From Enterococcus sp. MMGLQ5-1 (GTDB lineage: Bacteria > Bacillota > Bacilli > Lactobacillales > Streptococcaceae), in the NCBI RefSeq assembly GCF_013155265.1, contig NZ_JABJXU010000007.1:1-64000 (forward strand): a stretch of 64,000 nt of DNA, given 5' to 3'. The stretch's first letter is position 1. Each line of letters begins with the position of its first letter. Of the stretch, positions 8,674 through 17,800 are shown piece by piece. The notes under the pieces were generated by a model, which made no database searches, had not been told where the DNA came from, and was given only the letters and a program-made list of their open reading frames with translations. Position numbers and translations under genes: made by a program.

Positions 8674-9141
8674 GTGATTTTGGTATTGTTTCCGAGAAAC
8701 AATACCGTTTTAGCAATAAAACAGCACATAATGTGCGAATTCGGTATTGTTTCCGAGAAACAATACCGTTTTAGCAATAAAACAGCACATAATGTGCGAA
8801 TTTGGAATTGTTTCCGAGAAACAATACCGTGTTAGCAATAAAACAGCACATAATGTGCGAATTTGGTATTGTTTCCGAGAAACAATACCGTTTTAGCAAT
8901 AAAACAGCACATAATGTGCGAATTTGGTATTGTTTCCGAGAAACAATACCGTTTTAGCAATAAAACAGCACATAATGTGCGAATTCGGAATTGTTTCCGA
9001 GAAACAATACCGTTTTAGCAATAAAACAATACCTAATGTGCGAATTTGGAATTGTTTCCGAGAAACAACACCGTTTTAGCAATAAAACAATACCTAATGT
9101 GCGAATTTGGAATTGTTTCCGAGAAACAATACCAAAATCAC
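8674..9141. repeat. Hairpin array 2: eight cores, 61-bp period
   Basis: Eight cores (loops at 8691, 8752 and so on to 9118) recur every 61 bases. The arms GGTATTGTTTC and GAAACAATACC match array 1, but the loop is CGA, the reverse complement of TCG. The 36-bp linker starts GTTTTAGC and carries a second small hairpin GCACAT/ATGTGC. The array begins with GTGATTTTGG and ends with CCAAAATCAC. These outer ends complement each other but differ from the internal GCGAATTTGG, as if the array had grown inside one solitary palindrome. Left-arm T/A variants occur at the same base as in array 1. Confidence 0.95.
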
Positions 9142-9164
9142 AGCATAAATGCTGTCAGCATGAC

Positions 9165-9204
9165 AAAAAAGCACTCTGAGCAATTAACCTCAAAGTGCTT
9201 TTTA
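9165..9204 (-). terminator. Intrinsic terminator downstream of the yrzB-like operon
   Basis: Read on the minus strand, AAAAAGCACTTTGAG and CTCAGAGTGCTTTTTT form a stem ending in a U-run, 70 bases after the DUF1292 gene. It is a diverged copy of the usp terminator, and the following TGTCACTACTGTTTTA is also duplicated. Confidence 0.85.
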
Positions 9205-9273
9205 CATGTCACTACTGTTTTATAATTGTTAGTTGTTAATTAATAATTATTAATTGAAGGATTTCAATCCAAT

Positions 9274-9585
9274 TTATTCTGCTTCCTCATCAATAAAGGC
9301 ATTGAATACTTCTTCAATCATATCCCATTCAACAGTGCTTTCCTCTGGAATTGGCTGTAGGTCCCCTTCGGTGCCATCCTCATTTTCAGTATACGAATAG
9401 GCTTGAATTTCGACCTCTTCGTCATCACTGACATCAGTCGGTACTAATAAAACATACTTTTTACCATACTCCTCAATACCATCAATGGTTAATAAAATTT
9501 CAAATAACGATTCATTGCCCTCATCATCGACTAGAGTGATAAATTCACGTTCTTCATTTTCATGGTCATGATTGTGTTCAGTCAT
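9274..9585 (-). CDS. DUF1292 family protein, YrzB-like
   Basis: A 103-residue acidic protein of the DUF1292 family, starting [25 protein letters not shown] in two overlapping pieces. The ATG at 9583-9585 is preferred because GAAAGG is 8-9 bases upstream; an ATG three codons earlier sits inside that site. The C-terminus [11 protein letters not shown] is typical. It is the third gene of the conserved ireB-ruvX-yrzB set. Biochemical function is not established. Confidence 0.9.
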   Translation of the reverse strand: MTEHNHDHENEEREFITLVDDEGNESLFEILLTIDGIEEYGKKYVLLVPTDVSDDEEVEIQAYSYTENEDGTEGDLQPIPEESTVEWDMIEEVFNAFIDEEAE

Positions 9586-9628
9586 TATTGTCATCCTTTC
9601 ACTTAAATACTTATTTTCATATTAACAA

Positions 9629-10060
9629 CTAAAGGGTTGTCCGACCTTGTCTGTCCAAATAGTTCTGTAATATCATGACGGCTGCAAGCTTATCAATGAC
9701 CTTTTTTCGCTTATCACGTCTAACATTACCCTCTTCAATCAGCATTCTTTCTGCTTCGACTGTTGTCAAGCGTTCATCTTGATACTCAACTGGAATCCCA
9801 AATTTTCGATTAATTCGCTCACCATAAGCTTTTGAAGCCTCTGCTCGAGGTCCAAGCGTATTATTCATATTTTTAGGCAGACCTAAGACAAAGCGTTCCA
9901 CCTGATACTCTTCAACCAATTGAGTTAGACGCTTCATGCCAAAGTTCCCATTTTGTTCATCAATTTGAATGATTTCAATACCCTGTGCCGTATAGCCTAA
10001 TAAATCACTAACTGCAACACCAACCGTCTTACTGCCGACATCTAAGCCCATGATACGCAT
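9629..10060 (-). CDS. ruvX: RuvX/YqgF Holliday junction resolvase-like nuclease
   Basis: A 143-residue RNase H-fold protein of the YqgF family. [16 protein letters not shown] (4-19) provides the first catalytic aspartate, [16 protein letters not shown] the central motif, and [13 protein letters not shown] with a late [13 protein letters not shown] the remaining acidic positions. Proposed roles are Holliday junction resolution and 16S rRNA 5'-end processing. The start codon overlaps the stop of ireB by one base (TGATG), indicating translational coupling. Confidence 0.95.
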   Translation of the reverse strand: MRIMGLDVGSKTVGVAVSDLLGYTAQGIEIIQIDEQNGNFGMKRLTQLVEEYQVERFVLGLPKNMNNTLGPRAEASKAYGERINRKFGIPVEYQDERLTTVEAERMLIEEGNVRRDKRKKVIDKLAAVMILQNYLDRQGRTTL

Positions 10061-10326
10061 CAGGCATCAATTCCATGGTTTTTTAAATAAAATTTAACCA
10101 GCTCTTCAACAATCTCATCTCGTTCATGACGGCGAATCAAGTTTCGGGCATCTTGATAACGAGGAATATATGCTGGATCACCAGAAAGAATATAACCAAC
10201 AATTTGATTGATTGGGTTATAGCCTTTTTCATTTAGAGCAAAGTAAACTGTGGATAAGGTTTCACTAATTTGTTTTTTGTTATTATCGTCAAATTCAAAT
10301 CTGACTGTTTCATCTGTAAATGACAT
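10060..10326 (-). CDS. ireB: IreB family regulatory phosphoprotein (UPF0297)
   Basis: An 88-residue protein with the hallmark segments [45 protein letters not shown] (read in parts) and [15 protein letters not shown]. In Enterococcus faecalis IreB is phosphorylated on threonines by the PASTA kinase IreK and lowers cephalosporin resistance. The start follows AAGGGGG and a clear promoter lies about 35 bases upstream. It is the first gene of the ireB-ruvX-yrzB operon; the usual upstream neighbour alaS is absent. Confidence 0.95.
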   Translation of the reverse strand: MSFTDETVRFEFDDNNKKQISETLSTVYFALNEKGYNPINQIVGYILSGDPAYIPRYQDARNLIRRHERDEIVEELVKFYLKNHGIDA

Positions 10327-10361
10327 CTTGTCGCCCCCTTTTCAGTCTTTCTTACTTATCC

Positions 10362-10390
10362 AGTATAATCAATTAAAACATAAAAGACAA
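10362..10390 (-). promoter_or_regulatory. Promoter of the ireB operon
   Basis: Minus strand: -35 TTGTCT (10385-10390), 17-base spacer, -10 TATACT (10362-10367). Transcription would start about 30 bases before the ireB ATG. Confidence 0.7.
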
Positions 10391-10474
10391 ATATTCCAAC
10401 TACTATTTTGTGATATCTTAATCTATAATAATAAAATAATAAAAAATATAGTCATAAAATTCAGGAGAAGATAA

Positions 10475-10981
10475 TTGAAATTAATACAGGCATTACCCAA
10501 GGATAGCGATAAAATCCTAGAGATTTTACAGGCTGCTTCAAAATTTTTAGCAGAACAAGGCATTAATCAATGGCAAAATAATTATCCGAATCAAATAATT
10601 GTTGAAAATGATATTAATGACGGTATTAGCTATATCTTAGTCAACGACCAGGACCAAATATTAAGTGTTGCTGTCCTTGATACCAAACCAGACCCAAATT
10701 ATAATACAATTAAAGACGGGCACTGGCTGAGTGAACAGCCTTATGCAACAATTCACCGAATTGCAACCAATCCCGAGCATACAGGCAAGGGAGTTGCAAA
10801 GGCTACCTTTGCCAGTCTAATTGAGCAGGCGAAACAGCTCGGCTTTAAGGAAATACGAATCGATACGCATCCAAATAATCTCATCATGCAACATCTAATT
10901 AAAACAACTGGCTTTGTTTATTGTGGCATTGTTACCATAAGTGACCAATCAAAGAGATTTGCTTATCAATTATTCATTTGA
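10475..10981 (+). CDS. GNAT family N-acetyltransferase
   Basis: A 168-residue acetyltransferase. The acetyl-CoA loop is in the central part, IHRIATNPEHTGKGVAKATF, an R/Q-x-x-G-x-G/A variant, followed by IRIDTHPNNLIMQHLIKTTGF. The start is TTG at 10475, 7 bases after AGGAGA; no ATG is available nearby in frame. The acceptor is unknown. It is divergent from ireB, sharing a 148-bp promoter region with a TATAAT at 10424-10429. Confidence 0.88.
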   Translation: MKLIQALPKDSDKILEILQAASKFLAEQGINQWQNNYPNQIIVENDINDGISYILVNDQDQILSVAVLDTKPDPNYNTIKDGHWLSEQPYATIHRIATNPEHTGKGVAKATFASLIEQAKQLGFKEIRIDTHPNNLIMQHLIKTTGFVYCGIVTISDQSKRFAYQLFI

Positions 10982-11056
10982 CCACTTAAAATAATCAATA
11001 AAAATAATTATATCATTATTTAAAATCAAACAATAAAACATTAATTACCAAATTGA

Positions 11057-11085
11057 TTGATTAACTACCTATCATTTGATATAAT
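11057..11085 (+). promoter_or_regulatory. Promoter of the kup leader
   Basis: -35 TTGATT (11057-11062), 17-base spacer, -10 TATAAT (11080-11085). The expected start near 11091 coincides with the first base of the riboswitch-like leader. Confidence 0.8.
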
Positions 11086-11090
11086 CATTT

Positions 11091-11175
11091 CACTTTGGGG
11101 AGTAGCAACAGTCAATCGACTGGAATGAATCAACATTAACCCGTGAATTATCACTGGTTCATTCTTGAATTGCCA
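11091..11175 (+). ncRNA. yybP-ykoY-type (manganese) riboswitch in the kup leader
   Basis: The leader opens with CACTTTGGGGAGTAGC, the conserved first loop of the yybP-ykoY class. A small hairpin CAGTC/GACTG follows, then a stem GAATGAA/TTCATTC enclosing CGTGA...TCACTGG, and finally TGCCAGACC, matching the conserved 3' element. P1 would pair CTTTGG with CCAAG, and that same CCAAG belongs to the terminator arm. Ligand binding would therefore prevent termination. yybP-ykoY RNAs sense Mn2+; control of a KUP-family gene is unusual. The call rests on motif reading only. Confidence 0.72.
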
Positions 11176-11220
11176 GACCAAGAAAATAAGTTTATTGCTA
11201 ACTATTTTCTTGGTCTTTTT
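11176..11220 (+). terminator. Riboswitch-controlled terminator before kup
   Basis: GACCAAGAAAATA (11176-11188) and TATTTTCTTGGTC (11203-11215) are perfect 13-bp arms followed by TTTTT. The left arm overlaps the 3' strand of riboswitch P1, making the two structures mutually exclusive. The hairpin ends 28 bases before the kup ATG. Confidence 0.9.
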
Positions 11221-11247
11221 GTTAGCAATAATCATTTGGAGGAAAAA

Positions 11248-13248
11248 ATGTCAAAAGAAACACTGCAATCAAAAGCAACGCTTGGCGGTATGCTTGTTGC
11301 AACTGGTATCGTTTATGGTGATATTGGTACAAGTCCACTTTATGTTATGAAATCCATTTTGGAAGGTCAAGGTGGCATCAATCATATTTCAGAAGCATTT
11401 TTAATTGGTGCTGTCTCCTTGGTGCTGTGGACCATGACTTTACTGACGACTTTTAAGTATGTTCTAATTGCTTTAAAAGCCGATAATCATGGTGAAGGTG
11501 GCATTTTTTCACTATTCACTTTAGTTAGAAAAAATGCAAAATGGTTAATTATTCCTGCAATGATAGGCGGTTCAGCTTTGCTGGCCGACGGGGTACTAAC
11601 ACCGGCAATGACTGTGACAACTGCAATGGAAGGGCTCAAGGATATACCAGCCTTTACCTCTGTTTTTGGGACAAGCCAAGACGTGATTATTGTATTGACG
11701 TTGATGATTATTACAGTTCTCTTTGTCATTCAACGCTTTGGAACCGAAAAAATTGGTAAGGCCTTTGGGCCGATTATGCTGGGCTGGTTCACCTTTATTG
11801 GTGTCATTGGCTTTTCAAATATGCTATCAGATTTAAGTGTTCTGCGCGCAATTAATCCATACTATGCAATTGAATTGCTATTTAGCCCAGAGAACAAAGC
11901 TGGTCTAATGATTTTAGGTAGCGTCTTTCTAGCGACAACTGGTGCAGAAGCATTATATTCTGATTTAGGTCATGTGGGAAAATATAATATTTACATGAGC
12001 TGGCCTTATATAAAAATAACATTACTATTAAGTTATTTTGGACAAGCTGCCTTTCTGCTGAGAGCAAAGGAGCTACCGCAGTATCAAGAAATTAATTCAT
12101 TTAATCCATTTTTTAATATGATTCCAGATGCCTTAATGCTTTTTGGCGTTATCTTTGCTAGTGTCGCAGCCATTATTGCCTCTCAAGCGTTAATCACTGG
12201 TGCCTTTACACTGGTCTCAGAAGCGATGAAGCTTCGCTTATTACCAAGACTTAAAATTATGTATCCTGGTAACTCAAGAGGTCAAATGTACTTACCGATG
12301 GTTAACGGCTTACTCTGGATATTAACAATCGGGATTGTTATCGGCTTTAGAACAAGTCATAAAATGGAATCTGCCTATGGTTTAGCAATTACCGTAACAA
12401 TGCTGATGACGACCATCCTCCTATATTATTTCTTAATAATGCGTGGCTGGTCTAAGCTGATCTCAATAATGACTATCCTGTTCTTTTTATCCATTGAAAC
12501 GATATTCTTTATCTCGAGTCTTGCTAAATTTTTCCATGGCGGCTATGTAGCAGTCTTAATCGCAGTTGTCATTTTAGCAATTATGTCTATCTGGGAAAAA
12601 GGGAATCTAATTCAAGAAAATATGCTTAATACAGTCAATTTAAGGGATTATTTAGGACAAATCAATAGCTTAAGTAACGATCCAAGCTTTGATTTATATC
12701 AAACAAATTTAGTTTACTTAACCACGCATATGCAAGGTGATGAGGTTGAAGAGGGAATCGTTTATTCCATTTTAGATAAGCAGCCTAAAAAAGCTGTTGT
12801 CTATTGGTTTGTTAACATTGAGGTAACAGATGAGCCTTATACCAAAGCATATACGATTGATACAATGAATACAGACTATATTGTTAAGGTAAAGCTATTT
12901 CTCGGCTTTAGGGTTAAACAGGATATTAAAATTTGTTTATCAAGCGTCGTTAAAACCTTGATTGCTGATGGTCGTCTAAAGGCTCAGCATCAAAAATATT
13001 CAATCAAGCCTGGTCGAGAAATCGGTGATTTCCGCTATATTTTAATCCAAGAGGAGCTGGCTAATCATCAAAATATTTCTAAATTTAATCGTCAAATTAT
13101 GCAGGCAAAGCTCTTTATCAAACGCTTTGCAACAACACCAGATAAATGGTTTGGTTTAGAATACAGCGATACAACTTACGAAACAATTCCTTTATTTATC
13201 AGTGATGAGCCGTCAATCAACTTAAGCTTAACTGAAATTAAGAAATAA
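11248..13248 (+). CDS. kup: KUP family potassium uptake protein
   Basis: A 666-residue KUP/HAK/KT transporter with about 12 membrane helices and a cytoplasmic C-terminal domain of about 180 residues. Hallmarks are GIVYGDIGTSPLYV, ADNHGEGGIFSLF and ADGVLTPAMTV. The start is ATG 11248 with GGAGG 6 bases upstream. An in-frame ATG at 11143 would only translate the riboswitch and terminator and is rejected. Kup carries out proton-coupled K+ import. The leader suggests regulation by a metal ion rather than by K+ alone. It is monocistronic with a strong terminator. Confidence 0.95.
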   Translation: MSKETLQSKATLGGMLVATGIVYGDIGTSPLYVMKSILEGQGGINHISEAFLIGAVSLVLWTMTLLTTFKYVLIALKADNHGEGGIFSLFTLVRKNAKWLIIPAMIGGSALLADGVLTPAMTVTTAMEGLKDIPAFTSVFGTSQDVIIVLTLMIITVLFVIQRFGTEKIGKAFGPIMLGWFTFIGVIGFSNMLSDLSVLRAINPYYAIELLFSPENKAGLMILGSVFLATTGAEALYSDLGHVGKYNIYMSWPYIKITLLLSYFGQAAFLLRAKELPQYQEINSFNPFFNMIPDALMLFGVIFASVAAIIASQALITGAFTLVSEAMKLRLLPRLKIMYPGNSRGQMYLPMVNGLLWILTIGIVIGFRTSHKMESAYGLAITVTMLMTTILLYYFLIMRGWSKLISIMTILFFLSIETIFFISSLAKFFHGGYVAVLIAVVILAIMSIWEKGNLIQENMLNTVNLRDYLGQINSLSNDPSFDLYQTNLVYLTTHMQGDEVEEGIVYSILDKQPKKAVVYWFVNIEVTDEPYTKAYTIDTMNTDYIVKVKLFLGFRVKQDIKICLSSVVKTLIADGRLKAQHQKYSIKPGREIGDFRYILIQEELANHQNISKFNRQIMQAKLFIKRFATTPDKWFGLEYSDTTYETIPLFISDEPSINLSLTEIKK

Positions 13249-13253
13249 AAAAT

Positions 13254-13320
13254 GCCTAACTTGGATAGGGGTAGGACTTTTGTCTCAACCCCAGCCAAGT
13301 TAGGCGTTTTATTTTTTAAT
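13254..13320. terminator. Bidirectional terminator between kup and the HAD gene
   Basis: Arms GCCTAACTTGG (13254-13264) and CCAAGTTAGGC (13295-13305) are flanked by A-rich and T-rich tracts, so it serves both convergent genes. The loop contains GGGGT/ACCCC and the string TAGGACTTTTGTCTCA, which resembles the right end of the composite elements at 18770 and 61440. Confidence 0.9.
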
Positions 13321-14002
13321 TAAACAATTGCATCAAAACAGCTGGGATTTCCATCAGTTGCTTTACTTCTCGTGTTGGCACAATTTCCGTATGATTTTCC
13401 AATTCTTCAGGATTATACCATATTGTTGGGATGCCGTATTGATTACCACCAAGAATATCACTTGTCAGTGTATCACCTATCATGATCACTTGCTCCTTTT
13501 GGTAATTTGGAATTTTACTCGCAATGTATTCAAAAAATTGTGGCTGTGGTTTCTGATAGCCCATGTCCTCTGATAAAAAAATACCATCAAAAAAATGACT
13601 TAGCTGTGCTTGATGTAGTCGACGGCGACCGGTTTTACCGTTGCTCACTCCATAAATTTTATAATCTGAAAAGAGTGCTTGAAGCAAGGCCTCTGCGTTT
13701 GGTAAAACACTATATGCATCAATATGGGTTTGTCGATAAAAATCATCAACCTCCCGAATATCATCAATTTCAAAGCCCAACTGTTCAAAAATTAAACCAA
13801 ATCTTTGATTAAAAATTGCTTCTGAGTCTAGCTCTCCAAGCTCATAGGATTTCCAAAGCCTTTGATTTACCGCTTTAAAAACATCAATTGTTTCATTTGT
13901 CACAGGAATATGATATTGACGATAAACCTTGCCTAAGCCTTCAATTGAATCCTTTTTAAAATCTAAAATCGTGTCATCGATATCTATAAAAATTTTCTTC
14001 AA
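13316..14002 (-). CDS. HAD hydrolase, YjjG/YfnB family (probable nucleotidase)
   Basis: A 228-residue HAD phosphatase with a C1 cap. Motif I is FIDIDDTI (5-12), motif II GVSNG, motif III lysine GYQKP and motif IV IGDTLTSDILGG. The YjjG/YfnB family includes house-cleaning 5'-nucleotidases acting on (deoxy)pyrimidine monophosphates; the substrate here is inferred from family only. It is convergent with kup and its stop codon lies beside the shared terminator. Confidence 0.88.
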   Translation of the reverse strand: MKKIFIDIDDTILDFKKDSIEGLGKVYRQYHIPVTNETIDVFKAVNQRLWKSYELGELDSEAIFNQRFGLIFEQLGFEIDDIREVDDFYRQTHIDAYSVLPNAEALLQALFSDYKIYGVSNGKTGRRRLHQAQLSHFFDGIFLSEDMGYQKPQPQFFEYIASKIPNYQKEQVIMIGDTLTSDILGGNQYGIPTIWYNPEELENHTEIVPTREVKQLMEIPAVLMQLFN

Positions 14003-14108
14003 TACATTTACTCCTCTATCGCTTTTTAATGAATAATATGCTCATCAAAAAGTTTCTGCCATTTTTAACATTATATAAGACTAAAAATAATATTGCGAAT
14101 GTTTTATG

Positions 14109-14834
14109 TTAAATTTTAGCTCTAGGCTTAAAATACGGTTTTAGCTGGGCGCATTCCAACTGATTTAACTGTCTAAATTCGCCAGCACTTAGTGATGGAT
14201 CCAAGGTTAATGGACCAAATTGAATGCGTTCTAGCTTAATCACCTGCTTACCAACTGACAAAAACATTTTCCGTATTTGTCGATATTTGCCTTCCGAAAT
14301 CGTCACCTTTGCCAAGTGTGAGCCGAGCAATTCTAATCGTGCAGGCTGTGTTGGGGTATTGTGATCAATCAATACACCGCTGCGGAATCGGACGATATCT
14401 TCAAGCTCTAATTTTTCTCTAGTTGTGACTAAATAACTTTTTTTAACATGAAATTTAGGATGAAACATTGAAATCCCTAGCGGACCATTATCGGTAATTA
14501 ATAATAGACCGCTCGTTAAAAAATCTAGCCGACCAATTGTGTAAAGCTTAGTCGTATCTAAATATTCTTTCAGCAAATCCATTACAACAGGGTATTGATT
14601 ATCCCGATTCGCACAAAGGATTCTCAGAGGCTTATTCAGCATGATATAGCGATGTATTTCAGCCGTTAGCTGCTGATTGTCAAAAAAAATTTCTTGAATA
14701 TTAGGATCCAAATTTTGACCAATGCTCATCAAGGCTTCACCATCAACCTGAATTCTCTTTTCTCGAATTAACGCTTTCAGCTCTTTTTTGTATTTTATGA
14801 TATTTAATTGAAGCAATAATTGGTCTGCTCGCAT
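14109..14834 (-). CDS. rsuA: 16S rRNA pseudouridine synthase, RsuA/RluB-like
   Basis: A 241-residue protein with an N-terminal S4 RNA-binding domain (MRADQLLLQLNI to about 60) and a pseudouridine synthase domain. The catalytic segment is IGRLDFLTSGLLLITDNG, whose GRLD aspartate is the nucleophile; it has FL where many relatives have KDT. YLVTT, RLELLGS and EGKYRQIRKMFLSVG also fit. The length suits RsuA, which modifies 16S U516; an RluB/E-type specificity cannot be excluded. The gene precedes the convergent HAD gene. Confidence 0.9.
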   Translation of the reverse strand: MRADQLLLQLNIIKYKKELKALIREKRIQVDGEALMSIGQNLDPNIQEIFFDNQQLTAEIHRYIMLNKPLRILCANRDNQYPVVMDLLKEYLDTTKLYTIGRLDFLTSGLLLITDNGPLGISMFHPKFHVKKSYLVTTREKLELEDIVRFRSGVLIDHNTPTQPARLELLGSHLAKVTISEGKYRQIRKMFLSVGKQVIKLERIQFGPLTLDPSLSAGEFRQLNQLECAQLKPYFKPRAKI

Positions 14835-14865
14835 TTTACTCTCACTTTTTGATCTATTATTTATA

Positions 14866-17800
14866 TTAGCTAATGCCTAATATTTCCCGAATTTCTGCTT
14901 CGGTTAATGTCGATTTTTCAGCAGTACCACTTAAAACTTGATCAATCAAATCACGCTTTTGCGCCTGAAGCCGATAAATTTCCTCCTCAATGGTTCCTCT
15001 GGTAATTAAACGCAAAACCTCAACATTATTCTTCTGACCAAATCGATGCGCTCTGGCAGTTGCTTGATCTTCAACAGCAGGATTCCACCATAAATCAAGC
15101 AAAATAACCGTATCTGCACCAGTTAAATTTAGACCAGTCCCTCCAGCCTTCAGGGAAATCAAGAATACATCACGCGCGCCAGCATTAAAAGCATCAACCA
15201 TTTCTAAGCGTTGTTTTGAAGGTACACTGCCATTAAGCTTAAACGAGCTGATATTTAGCTGCTTCAGCTCTGACTCCACCAAATCAAGCATTGTTGTAAA
15301 TTGAGAGAAGATGAGTGGTCGGGAGCCATTCGCTTTAATTCTCAATAGTAGCTCCTTAAGCTGCTCTATTTTACCACTTTCGCCCGAAAAATCATCTAAA
15401 TACAGTTTTGGTGAGTCACAAATTTGACGTAAACGGGTCAGACCGGTTAATATCTCAAGCTTATTTTTTACAAAGGTTGCTGAGGTCATTCCTTCTACCT
15501 TGATCTGCATCTGTTTAAGCTGTGCCAAATAAACAACCTTTTGTGCCTCAGAAAGCTCACTATATAGGTTTTTTTCAATTTTTTCAGGCAATTCAGCAAG
15601 CACCTTTGCCTTTTCTCGTCTTAAAATAAAAGGAGAGACCATCTGACTAACTGTCAACGCCGACAGCTTATTAAATTCACGCTTGGATGGAAATAAGCCG
15701 GGCATGACAATTGACATAATTGACCATAATTCATCCAAGCGATTTTCAATCGGTGTGCCGGATAACGCGAAAACATTATTGGGCTTTAAGGCCCTTAATG
15801 ACTGGTTAATTTTTGTTTGACTATTTTTAACAAATTGAGCCTCATCTAATATTAAATAGTTTATTGTCTTTAAATGATAGCTTTCAATATCTAGCCGCAT
15901 TGATTGATAGCTTGTAATATATACCTCTGCCGTATCTGAAATTGCTAAAAAGCGTTCATCTTTACTACCTTCAACGACAAGTACTTCAACACCTGGTGCA
16001 AAGCGCTTAAACTCCTCTAGCCAATTATAAACAAGACTAGCTGGACAAACAATGACTGTAGGCTGATCAAGACTGACCCTAGTCATCAGAAAGGCGATTG
16101 TTTGTAAGGTTTTTCCTAGTCCCATCTCATCTGCCAAAATACCACCAAAATGATAATAATCTAGCATACTTAAAAACTGAATACCCTTGATTTGATAGGG
16201 TCTGAGCTCAGCATTTAATTGGGGGGATAATTCCATTTTGAAGCTTTCAGGATGCGTTAAATCATAAGCCATTTCAGCAATTTGACGATCAAAACGAACA
16301 GCATCAAATTCATTTAGCAGCGCCTGAGCCAAGACAGTCTGGTGACGAGCTAATTCAAAAGAGCCATTTTTTAATTTCGCCTTTTGGCGTAAGCTCTTAA
16401 GTACACTTGCAACACGATTCATTTCATCGTCATCCAACGAAATAATTCTGCCATCTTGTGTTTCAAAATATTTTTCCTGAGCCTCTAGTTGATATAATAG
16501 ACTATCTATCTCTGATTCATCAATACCATCAATTTCAAAATTAACCGAAAACAAGCCATCAGATTGTTTAATCAAAATATCATGCTTGAAATTTGAAATA
16601 GAGCTAAAGGCGGCCTCCAGTTCGTCTGATAGTATCACTTGACCTAATTGCCTAAGCTTAGGAATTTCTTTTTGAAAGAAGTCAAGTAATGCTTGGTTTT
16701 TTGGATATGACTTAAAGCCCTGAAAGCCAGTAATTTCGTAGTCAAGCTGGTGAAGCACCTTAATCACAAAATTTTCAGCCTTGAGTTGTCTTAAAAATTT
16801 CACCTTTTCTAGCGACTGATAGCTTTGAAATCGTTGCTCATCATAAATAAAAGCAAAATCAATTATGAGCCGCTGATTTGCTCTACTAATTTCAAAGTAA
16901 GGTTTAAAATCCGCCATTGTCAAAGAAGCTGGTAAAGTCAATTGACAAAGCGCTTTAAAGTTTTCAAAAATGGCCAATAGCTCTGCCCGCTCATCTTTGT
17001 AAAATTCAATTACGATAGAATTATCAATAGGAAATTCAACATTAAGCTGATAGCGTTTTTCGGATTTGTTTTTCTTCAATTGGTCAAGTCCCTTTTTTAG
17101 CTGTCGATAGCTAAAAGACTGTGCCTCAGATAACTGAAAAAAATGATGCCCTGAAATCAAAATATTGGAAGCCAATAATGTTTCTGTTACCTCATTTTCA
17201 ATTGATAAAGAAAAGCTCTCTGGATTTTCAGTTAATACCATTTTAATCGGTGAGTTTTTAGTAGATAAATGCTCATAAGTTAAACGATGCTGGTCTGTTT
17301 TTCTGAAATCAAAAGCACTAGACTCCGAAAAATTATAGTGTCCTTGCTTTAGCAATAGCTTTAAAACAGCTCCAACATTCGCTGGGGGTACTAAAATATA
17401 ACGCTCTAAGTTATTTTGAACATTTGAATGACTAGCTAACGATGAATAAGTATTAAAATTTAATAAAGTACGCAACACCTCTTGGGTAATTGAATCAAAG
17501 GAATCCCAACCCAAATTCAAACTGATTTTAGGTGTTACCCTATATGTTTGCCGCTGCTCGATTGCTATGAAAAGGTTTTGAAAATTCTTCACTAAATATC
17601 TTTTCTTTTCTGCAGCTTTTCCAATTTTCATAGAAATATACAGATTACTTTCGGAATTTTCCCATGATTGATAGGGGGCGCTTTGAATTACCAGCTCAAA
17701 GCTAGCAGCAACCTTCTCGCTTTCATAGAAAAATGATTCTAATTCAAAAAAACCAAGCTGCTGGTAAAACTGTTCCCCATCAGACGATGAGGCTGGTTTC

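Noticed and set aside
361-9141. CRISPR arrays
   Set aside because: Period and palindromes are regular, but the 36-bp linkers are nearly identical in every unit and no cas gene is present.
8991-9179. Plus-strand ORF of 62 codons in array 2
   Set aside because: It reads through the hairpin repeat and into the terminator; the repetitive peptide arises from the repeat.
11143-11247. A 35-residue N-terminal extension of Kup
   Set aside because: It would translate the riboswitch and both arms of a perfect terminator. The ATG at 11248 has a GGAGG site and begins the conserved family sequence.
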